A stretch of DNA of 22,110 nt from the NCBI GenBank assembly GCA_018970625.1, contig JAGWVZ010000008.1, positions 1 to 22,110 on the forward strand, read 5' to 3'. The DNA comes from Myxococcales bacterium. GTDB taxonomy: Bacteria > Myxococcota > Bradymonadia > REDH01. A program made the translations under genes and the position numbers. Shown in pieces: positions 16,216 to 22,110 of this stretch (position 1 is the stretch's first letter; the number at the start of each line of letters is the position of its first letter). A model generated the notes under the pieces. The model was not told the origin of the DNA, did not search any database, and was given only the letters and a program-made list of their open reading frames with translations.

Positions 16216-17091
16216 TCAGAGCCTCGATAGAAATGACAGAATCATAGAAGCCACCTGCTCGGGTGCCTCCAGCGGAATAAAGTGTCCAACGCCCTTCAGC
16301 ATCACCAGCTCGGCTGGTGCGTCGATGTGCCGCAGGCAGTCGGTGTAGAGCGCTGGTAACATGCAGCGATCCTGGTCGCCGGCAAAGATCAGGGTGGGTA
16401 CCCGGATGCTTGCGCGCGTAGGGTTGTAAAAGGATGTCATCCATTTACGGACGTTCGGAAACGGAAGAATATCGCGATAATATCGACGGGCAGAACGCGC
16501 GGTCGAGCCTTTCTGAAACGTGCGAATGACATCGTCCAGACGCGCGCGGTCGGGTTCCCAGCCGGGGCTCCAGCGGCGCCAGATGCGCTCGATCAGGGCG
16601 CCATTGTCGGCCAGTAATTCCTCTTCTACCGCATTACGCCAGGCCATTTCGACCATATACGAGCTGGCCAGCGCCTGGCGGGGAACACGCCACAGCGCCC
16701 CGGGCAGCACAGCGTTGGGGGGTGTGGACATGGCAATGCAGACGGCGACGCTCTCAGGGTGCTGCACCGCCGCCGCGTACGCGGCCGCGGCACCCCAGTC
16801 GTGACCCACGACAATGGCGGGTTGGTCTGACAGCTCACGGACCAGTCCGCGTACGTCGGCGGCGAGCGAGCGCAGGGAATAATCGTCGTTTGCGGGTGCA
16901 TCCGAAGGCCAGTATCCGCGCATGGCCGGCGCCACCACGCGGTATCCGGCGGCAGCCAGATGCCGGCCCAGCGGAATCATGGAACGACAATTATCCGGGA
17001 AACCATGCAGCAGCAGCACAAGCCGGTCACCCGTACCCAGCGACAGGGCGCTGAAGGTCAGCCCGTTTGCACGTAACTGAATCGGTAGCAT
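16216..17091 (-). CDS. Alpha/beta hydrolase, epoxide hydrolase-like
   Basis: Cytoplasmic alpha/beta-fold hydrolase, 291 residues. Oxyanion loop HGFPD (29-33), nucleophile elbow VGHDWGA with aspartate D98 rather than serine, acid in GDQDRC (D241 most likely) and catalytic H270 in GVGHFIPLE. An Asp nucleophile in GHDWG is the signature of epoxide hydrolases and haloalkane/fluoroacetate dehalogenases; the HGFPD loop and cap region with paired tyrosines (Y204, Y205) favour epoxide hydrolase. The substrate is not predictable. The start ATG 17091 has no visible Shine-Dalgarno. First gene of the hydrolase, EamA, CobW-like operon. Confidence 0.88.
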   Translation of the reverse strand: MLPIQLRANGLTFSALSLGTGDRLVLLLHGFPDNCRSMIPLGRHLAAAGYRVVAPAMRGYWPSDAPANDDYSLRSLAADVRGLVRELSDQPAIVVGHDWGAAAAYAAAVQHPESVAVCIAMSTPPNAVLPGALWRVPRQALASSYMVEMAWRNAVEEELLADNGALIERIWRRWSPGWEPDRARLDDVIRTFQKGSTARSARRYYRDILPFPNVRKWMTSFYNPTRASIRVPTLIFAGDQDRCMLPALYTDCLRHIDAPAELVMLKGVGHFIPLEAPEQVASMILSFLSRL

Positions 17092-17273
17092 GGCGCGATG
17101 GGCAGGGCGGCGGTAAATCCAGAGGGAGCGCGCCCATACCGTTTTCGCGTGGTGCCGGCAAGCGTCGTTCGGGCGGGTGGCGTTCTGTTCGGGGTATGTC
17201 GTGCGTTTCTGGTTGTTCGGTATGGCGACGCGCAGGTCACACGCGGTGTTAGTCCAGCGCGGTTACCCGCCAC

Positions 17274-19466
17274 TCAGGGAAACGAAAAACTGAAGTAGTT
17301 GATGTTCAGGGTGACCGGTTCAGGGTTCAGTCGGTCGGACGTGACCACGACGCGATATTGCTGGCCTGCGACCGCCTGAATGCCGAGAAAGACGAATTCT
17401 GAAGTTTCATCGTCCACACATTGTGTGAACGGCGGGTCGCCGGGTACCACGACATCGATCTCGCGGTCGCAAACCGGTTCCCGGATAGAGAGTCCACGGA
17501 GGCCTGTGTTTTCGTTGAGCGAGATGAAATAGGTGCCCGTGGCCTGCGCGGTGAACAGGACAGTGTAATCCCAGTCGGTTCCGCGCGTTCCGCAGGTGTT
17601 GTATTCCACGGTGGCGTCGCGTCCGTAACGGCTGTCCAGAAGGGGGATTTCGCGCGACCACAGCTCTTCACCCAGACGCACGTCTTCGTCGAAACAGAGA
17701 CGCTCGCGAAAATTAAGTACTTCGGGGCCGAGTGGTCCTTCGACAATATCGAGCGTAAAGTCGTCGATGGTAAATCGATTTCCGCAGGCGTCACGCAGCG
17801 TCATGACCAGTGACGAAACGCCCTGCCGGAAATCATAGGCTTCAAGATTGAATCGAATTTCGTCGAGACCAACCTCGCCGGGCGCGTGGTACGTGTAAGC
17901 GCTGACATTGGCGCCGTGGTCGTCGTCCCATGCATACGACCGCACCAGGAGATCGGCGGTCACGATCTGTGCGACATCAGCGGGATTCCGGAAAACAATT
18001 GCCCGCTCTTCGGCCCGGAGCTGGGCGGCAAGCGAGCTGTCATCCTGACGGAAGTTGCGAATGGTGACGCGAGCTTCCGAACAAAGGCGGCACTCCCCGG
18101 TCTGGAGATTACGCCATTCGCCGACGCCGCAGTCGCAGGCATCGCCGAATCCATCGAAATCGCTATCGGCCTGGTCGTTGTTAGAGACATCCGGGCAATT
18201 ATCTTCATTCTGACAAATGCGATCGTCGTCAGGATCATTTTCGCCGTCGAAGGGGCAGAAATCACAAACGTCGCCCGCGCCGTCGGCGTCGGCGTCGCTC
18301 TGGTCCGGGTTTCTTACGGTTGGGCAATTGTCGTTGTTTGCGCAGAATCCATCCCGATCCGCGTCATTCAGGGCGTCCAGCGGGCAGGCGTCGCAGGCAT
18401 CGCCGAGCGAGTCGAAATCGGTATTTTCCTGTCCGGGGTTGGCCGTGCCGCGACAGTTATCCTCGTTGGCGCAACGATCGTCGGCGTCGGCGTCGTTGAA
18501 TGCGTCGTTGGGGCAGGCATCGCAGATGTCGCCTGACGAATCACCGTCATTATTCTGCTGATCGGGGTTTGCCAGCGCGAGGCAATTGTCGGTGGAATCG
18601 GATACGCCGTCACCGTCGGTGTCCGTGAGCGTCACGACTTCGCATGCGTCTCCGGTGCCGTCGCCGTCGGTGTCTGTCTGATCGGCGTTGGCGCGGGAGG
18701 GGCAATTGTCGGCGGAATCGGATACGCCGTCACCGTCGGTATCTGTCGGCGTGGCAGCTTCGCAGGCGTCTCCGGTGCCGTCGTCGTCGGTGTCTGCCTG
18801 GTCGGGGTTGGCGCGGGAGGGGCAGTTGTCGGTGGTGTCGGGTACGCCGTCACCGTCGGTATCTGTCGGCGTGGCAGCTTCGCATGCGTCTCCGGTGCCG
18901 TCGCCGTCGGCGTCGTCCTGGGTGCGATTGGCCACGGTGAGGCAATTGTCGCGGCTGTCGGGCACGCCGTCGCCGTCGGTGTCGGTGCGGTCGAGTGACT
19001 CACAGACGTCGCCAATGCCGTCATCATCGGTGTCGGATTGACGCTCGTTGGGCGTATCGGGGCAGTTGTCCTCATTATCGGGAATGCCGTCACCGTCGCT
19101 GTCTGCAGGGGGCTCAGTGGCTTCGCAGGCATCCCCAACCGTGTCGTCGTCGGCATCCAATTGATCGTTGTTGGCGACAAGCGGACAGTTATCTTCTGCG
19201 TTGCAGATGCCATCCCGATCGTCGTCTGGACACACGGGCACAATGCCGCCGCCGCCCTCGTTCAGGTCGCAGAGGTCGCCGATGCGGTCGCCGTCGCGGT
19301 CTTCCTGCCCGGGGTTGGGCACGTCGACACAGTTGTCAGCCTCATTCAGTACCCCGTCCTGGTCGTTGTCGGCCGGGAACGTGCTGGTGTCTCCGCACGC
19401 CATGGCAACGCCAAAGGCGAGGCTCACAAGGACACGACGAAGCGGCGCAGCAGGGGAATGGGTCAT
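17274..19466 (-). CDS. TSP3-repeat calcium-binding lipoprotein
   Basis: Large surface or periplasmic lipoprotein of 730 residues from ATG 19466 (an ATG at 19505 adds 13). Signal peptide with lipobox-like VAMAC (C24). Residues of about 33-450 form ten thrombospondin type-3-like units, each carrying DxDxDG loops and DNC, which should bind many calcium ions and be braced by disulfides. The first seven units are about 40 residues; the later ones add a CxxCP segment and are about 43. A CDCGVG...CRLC linker follows, then a 240-residue C-terminal region with beta character (ends LNINYFSFSFP) that I cannot assign. Related proteins in myxobacteria are surface or outer-membrane proteins. Function as adhesin, spacer or calcium sink is inferred only. 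Confidence 0.85.
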   Translation of the reverse strand: MTHSPAAPLRRVLVSLAFGVAMACGDTSTFPADNDQDGVLNEADNCVDVPNPGQEDRDGDRIGDLCDLNEGGGGIVPVCPDDDRDGICNAEDNCPLVANNDQLDADDDTVGDACEATEPPADSDGDGIPDNEDNCPDTPNERQSDTDDDGIGDVCESLDRTDTDGDGVPDSRDNCLTVANRTQDDADGDGTGDACEAATPTDTDGDGVPDTTDNCPSRANPDQADTDDDGTGDACEAATPTDTDGDGVSDSADNCPSRANADQTDTDGDGTGDACEVVTLTDTDGDGVSDSTDNCLALANPDQQNNDGDSSGDICDACPNDAFNDADADDRCANEDNCRGTANPGQENTDFDSLGDACDACPLDALNDADRDGFCANNDNCPTVRNPDQSDADADGAGDVCDFCPFDGENDPDDDRICQNEDNCPDVSNNDQADSDFDGFGDACDCGVGEWRNLQTGECRLCSEARVTIRNFRQDDSSLAAQLRAEERAIVFRNPADVAQIVTADLLVRSYAWDDDHGANVSAYTYHAPGEVGLDEIRFNLEAYDFRQGVSSLVMTLRDACGNRFTIDDFTLDIVEGPLGPEVLNFRERLCFDEDVRLGEELWSREIPLLDSRYGRDATVEYNTCGTRGTDWDYTVLFTAQATGTYFISLNENTGLRGLSIREPVCDREIDVVVPGDPPFTQCVDDETSEFVFLGIQAVAGQQYRVVVTSDRLNPEPVTLNINYFSFSFP
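18601..19200 (-). repeat. Tandem 120-bp repeat array inside the TSP3 gene
   Basis: Five successive units recur exactly every 120 bases: the string CGCCGTCACCGTCG or a close variant follows 18601, 18721, 18841, 18961 and 19081. The first three units are nearly identical; the outer two have diverged. The period equals 40 codons, so length changes keep frame. Confidence 0.85.
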
Positions 19467-19808
19467 GGCGAACACAACAGAGGGGACAGAAGCTGTCGTT
19501 TTCATGGCGCGTGGGTGCGCCCCTGCGAGGGCATTTGTGTGCGAGGCACGCTAGCCACCGCGGCGCGGGGATGCAACCCGAGTGAGCGGTTTGGCAGGGC
19601 GGTGTTGATGCGCTGAAGTAAGTGATAGCCGTGCGAGCATCATCTACCTGAGGCCTTCGCCGGAAGCAGCATCTCTGGGTTTGCATTGGTTGGCTGTTCG
19701 TCGGGTGAGTTTTGCGCAGCCGGCGTGTCCGTTCTGTTGGGTAAGGCAACGAATCTGTGGGCTCGCTCGCGAACCTGACCGGTTTGATCTAACCTTGAGA
19801 GGTATCAG
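19467..19808. other. Divergent intergenic region
   Basis: 342 bases between the TSP3 gene (minus) and the small lipoprotein gene (plus). No repeat or recognisable promoter that I can support. Right end carries GAGAGG, the ribosome-binding site for the TTG start at 19809. Confidence 0.5.
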
Positions 19809-20120
19809 TTGAAGAAGCTATTCTGGATTTTGATTGTAGCAGTCGCCTTTCACTTCATGGGATGTTCTGACACCTCTGATACAGAGGCGGCGGTGGCCGA
19901 TTGTTTCGCACTGACTCAGGCTTACTGTGACCTGGCTCGCGACTGTGGCTGGATTGATTCATCGGCTGTCCCCGCCTGCACCCAGTCAACGTTCGATTGC
20001 GACAGCGCGATCGACACGACAGAGAGCTACGATGCCTGCTATACACAATTGCTCACCAGCCCATGTCCATCAGTGGTGGGCGTTCCGCAAATCTGTCGGG
20101 GTGTGATCCTAACGTTTTGA
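19809..20120 (+). CDS. Small Cys-rich lipoprotein, TTG start
   Basis: 103-residue predicted lipoprotein of no family I can name. Signal peptide MKKLFWILIVAVAFHF with lipobox FMGC (C19), followed by a mature part of about 84 residues with eight further cysteines, in the spacing CFALTQAYCDLARDCG ... C ... C ... C ... C ... C, expected to form disulfides. This layout is common among small orphan lipoproteins of Myxococcota. The start is TTG, supported by GAGAGG six bases upstream and by the KK n-region. A TGACAG/CTGTCA stem with a four-base loop (20171-20186) lies 50 bases downstream, possibly its terminator but without a U-run. Confidence 0.75.
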   Translation: MKKLFWILIVAVAFHFMGCSDTSDTEAAVADCFALTQAYCDLARDCGWIDSSAVPACTQSTFDCDSAIDTTESYDACYTQLLTSPCPSVVGVPQICRGVILTF

Positions 20121-20923
20121 TCGCGTTCAGCGTGATGGCGCAGTGGGTACGTTAAATCTGTACGGCAGAATGACAGCAGGCTGTCAGCCCTTCGTTTGCG
20201 ACGTGTTTGCGCTTGCTGCGATCGTGGACGGCTGAAGGACAGCGGGCTTGTGAACTGTGTCCGTGTGGGGCAGAGGCGTCGCTTGTTACCGACGGGGCCC
20301 GAAAATCCTGGTGGAGTGTGTTGTGAACACCGCTACGGATGACCGGGCGAAGGGGGCTTTTACCATCCCGACGCAAAATCGTACGTCGCGCGTGTCCGCT
20401 CCAACAATCTGGGCAACGTGATCATAGTGCGCGCTTGTGCGCACTTTGTCGCCTGTGAGATCTGAACTGATGCGATGGACCGTGGCCCTGCCTGTTGCTC
20501 TCGAGCCTACCCTGTCAACCGGCTGTTCTTCCCGATTGGCTGAATTCACAGCGTTGTCGACGCGAGATATCACGTTGGAAAACATGCTCCCGACCGCAGG
20601 GTGATCGCAAAGTCGGGCTTGGCTTGACGGTTTGAATCTGCGGTCATCTACGATCGTTGCCCGACCGATGTACGGTTGGGCGGGAGTTAGTCTTTCCGAA
20701 GAATCAGTTCTTTTCATCGACCATCCGCGCCACTGGTCCATGGGCGTTGCTTGCCGCGCTGGATCGCATTCTTTTCGAGGCGCGCTTTCTTTGTGACTCA
20801 CGATGGTCGCGTGAAATCCACTAACTTATTGAAGTAAAAAACAGACCGCCTCGATGAGAGGTTGGCTTGGTAGTGTCGCAATTTGAACTAGCGCTGAACT
20901 GTATCCCCGACCTGGAGTTACCC
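20121..20923. other. 803-base region without convincing gene
   Basis: Mixed GC, with stems TGACAG/CTGTCA (20171-20186) and AGTGCGC/GCGCACT (20426-20432 with 20439-20445). The longest frame (20286-20801, minus, 171 codons) has near-flat third-position GC (23 of 40 codons at 20521-20640) and no recognisable motif. It may hold degraded sequence or an RNA; nothing firm. Confidence 0.5.
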
Positions 20924-21484
20924 ATGCTGAATCGATTGTTTTTCATCTTTCCTCTGATCGCTATCTTCGGTGCCGGCTGCGCCTTTGGTACCCGCACGGC
21001 GGTCCTCGATTACCCCGGTGATGGACCGTGGAATGCACCTGCGGGGGCACCACTCGTGCGCATCACCGAGTTCGACGACGGGCGCGCGCAGACCGATGTC
21101 GGCGACGTGCGCAACGGTTACGGCATGCGGACCGCGCGTGTGGTAACAACCTCGGACGTGGCCGAGTGGGTGACCGAGGCCGTGGCAACCGAACTCGGAG
21201 CCAAGGGATTCGATGTGGAGACTGAGGGGGGGTCCGCTGACCCGGTACTTGTGGTCACCGGGCGCGTGGTCGAGGCCTACACCACGATGAAACGCAGATT
21301 GCGAGTGTTCTCGGTTGATGTTGTGGTATCACGGGACGGGGAGGTCCTCCTTGAGGAGCGATACTCGGGCACTCCTGATCGGCCACGTGGAGTTCGTGGC
21401 GAAGCTTACGCAGAAGCTCTGAATGAGGTCATGCAGCTTGTGGCAAACCGTATCGCTGACGACGTCGATGCACTCATGGAATGA
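20924..21484 (+). CDS. YajG-like outer-membrane lipoprotein
   Basis: Predicted lipoprotein of 186 residues. Signal peptide MLNRLFFIFPLIAIFGAGC with lipobox GAGC (C19), then a mixed alpha/beta domain: an early strand (VLDYPG), GDVRNGYGMRTARV, a helix VAEWVTEAVATELGAKGFDV, VLVVTGRVVEAY and a C-terminal pair with a closing helix. This matches the arrangement of the YajG/Lipoprotein_16 family (strand, TELGAKGF-type helix, GRV strand), whose role is not well defined. ATG 20924 has GGAG seven bases upstream; the longer frame from 20867 lacks a signal sequence at its start. Its stop overlaps an ATG (ATGA at 21481-21484). Confidence 0.75.
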   Translation: MLNRLFFIFPLIAIFGAGCAFGTRTAVLDYPGDGPWNAPAGAPLVRITEFDDGRAQTDVGDVRNGYGMRTARVVTTSDVAEWVTEAVATELGAKGFDVETEGGSADPVLVVTGRVVEAYTTMKRRLRVFSVDVVVSRDGEVLLEERYSGTPDRPRGVRGEAYAEALNEVMQLVANRIADDVDALME

Positions 21485-21503
21485 TCGAATTTCACACGAT
21501 TAA

Positions 21504-21776
21504 AACCTATGCGAGCGGGTTCATTTCAGTGACTTTGCAACCAACCCTGCCCCGCTGTGTTCTACCGGCGGCAAGCACTGTGTTCCGGTTATTTTTATGC
21601 CCTTGGGAGTGCCAAACATCGAAGAGGCGATCGACAGAGCTGTTGAGTCTGGTCCCGAAGGTTCGGACATGCTCACGGACGTGACGGTGTATTCTCATAA
21701 CTGCTCATTCATGTTTGGTACGATTTGTATTGAAGTGACGGGCACGGCCACTGATAGCAGCGGCGCTCAGCCCTGA
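21504..21776 (+). pseudogene. 3' remnant of a small lipoprotein-type gene
   Basis: In-frame from 21504 the sequence ends with MPLGVPNIEEAIDRAVESG then DMLTDVTVYSHN and IEVTGTATDSSGAQP. The pattern PLGxPxIxEAIDxAxE...DxLxDVxV...xVxGTA is that of a family of small secreted lipoproteins with a TRL-like C-terminal half. No signal peptide, lipobox or start codon with a Shine-Dalgarno precedes it; the first ATG is 21597 (59 codons left, no ribosome-binding site). The 5' part is probably lost or frameshifted. The alternative frame from ATG 21481 (67 codons) shows no family features. Confidence 0.5.
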
Positions 21777-21801
21777 CGCGTCGGTCCGGCACCGGTTGTG
21801 C

Positions 21802-21859
21802 GCGCCGCCCTGTAGCGCTGTCCTGTGGTTGGGGCGGGGCGCAGCGTACAGGGTGGCGC
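21802..21859 (+). promoter_or_regulatory. Long hairpin upstream of ECF sigma gene
   Basis: Bases 21802-21820 pair with 21842-21859: GCGCC, a G-T wobble, CCCTGTA, a single bulged G (21815), then CGCTG, giving 18 base pairs around a 21-base G-rich loop. It ends 30 bases before the sigma-factor ATG and follows the lipoprotein remnant. No U-tract, so an mRNA leader or operator-like element is as plausible as a terminator. Confidence 0.55.
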
Positions 21860-21889
21860 CACCGACGGACGTCGCGAGGTTCATCTTTC

Positions 21890-22110
21890 ATGGCAGACAG
21901 CACCGTAAAGGACTGGGAAGCCGTGCGGCTTCATCTGTTGAAAGTTGCTATGCGCGCTGGCTTTGATGCGGACGACGCGGCCGATCTGGCGCAGGACGCC
22001 ATTGTCACTACGCTGCAGCGCAGCGACGTCACGCACCCGGTTTCGTATGCGCTTGTGGCGATGCAACGGATGATGGCCCAGCGGCGTCGCCGGGAGCGCG
22101 CGGCACGTGC
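21890..22110 (+). CDS. ECF-type RNA polymerase sigma factor, 3' truncated by window
   Basis: First 73 codons of a sigma-70-family extracytoplasmic-function sigma factor. The visible part is region 2: a helix WEAVRLHLLKVAMRAG, the acidic segment DADDAADLAQDAIVTTLQR (the DA(E/D)DLxQE-like core-binding motif), then PVSYALVAMQRMMAQR and an arginine cluster RRRRERAAR. The gene runs off the window, so region 4 and any partner anti-sigma factor are not visible. GAGG lies ten bases upstream of ATG 21890. The preceding lipoproteins and hairpin may be its regulatory neighbourhood. Confidence 0.8.
   Translation, partial: MADSTVKDWEAVRLHLLKVAMRAGFDADDAADLAQDAIVTTLQRSDVTHPVSYALVAMQRMMAQRRRRERAAR

Noticed and set aside
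18601..19200. Regular 120-bp periodicity as a CRISPR or satellite array
   Set aside because: The period is 40 codons of a continuous TSP3 coding frame; there are no short repeats with unique spacers.
20470..20604. 44-residue plus-strand frame with lipobox-like STGC
   Set aside because: The pre-Cys segment contains a glutamate in what should be the hydrophobic core and there is no Shine-Dalgarno; probably chance.
20286..20801. Minus-strand 171-codon frame
   Set aside because: Third-position GC is about 58% in a 40-codon sample, no motif, no clear ribosome-binding site; treated as non-coding.

Overview
The window is a chromosomal segment of a GC-rich Gram-negative bacterium. A Myxococcota/Bradymonadota-type (old 'deltaproteobacterial') host fits best. 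The reasons are a large lipoprotein made of thrombospondin type-3 (TSP3) calcium repeats, several Cys-rich lipoproteins with no close relatives I can name, a secreted protein built of CYSDSEC..GG.C..GRC modules, and mostly high third-position GC (36 of 40 codons sampled in the P-type ATPase). This assignment is an inference; there is no rRNA or other marker gene. I see no tRNA, rRNA, CRISPR array, insertion sequence or phage module.

Layout. 1-2096 (+): the 3' part of an NPPW-type adenine DNA methyltransferase with low third-position GC, probably part of a transferred restriction-modification locus cut by the window edge, then a small metallophosphoesterase. 2161-6238 (-): on the coding strand the order is ADP-ribosylglycohydrolase, HSDL2-like short-chain dehydrogenase, amidase-signature enzyme, and a small secreted Cys-rich protein; the last three are closely spaced and probably co-transcribed. 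6503-9495 (-): a site-2-type M50 protease, a lipoprotein and a COG2509-type FAD protein, the last two overlapping by ATGA. 9496-9876: divergent intergenic region with an 11-bp-arm inverted repeat. 9877-11751 (+): heavy-metal P1B-type ATPase. 11752-12129: intergenic with a REP-like palindrome. 12130-14769 (+): UvrD/HelD-type helicase with a membrane anchor, an inserted nuclease-like domain and topoisomerase-type zinc ribbons.

14864-17091 (-): a tight three-gene operon of alpha/beta hydrolase, EamA transporter and a short protein carrying the CobW-family GCxCC motif but no P-loop. 17274-19466 (-): the TSP3 lipoprotein. 19809-20120 (+): a small Cys-rich lipoprotein with a TTG start. 20121-20923: about 800 bases without a convincing gene. 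20924-22110 (+): a YajG-like lipoprotein, the 3' remnant of a second small lipoprotein-type gene, a long hairpin, and the 5' end of an ECF sigma factor that runs off the window.

The genes do not form one pathway. The items most worth a second look are the P-loop-less CobW-like mini-protein in its zero-spacing operon, the membrane-anchored helicase-nuclease-zinc-ribbon fusion, the 120-bp-register TSP3 array, and the 18-bp-stem hairpin before the ECF sigma gene. I did not find a convincing new multi-gene defence or biosynthetic system.
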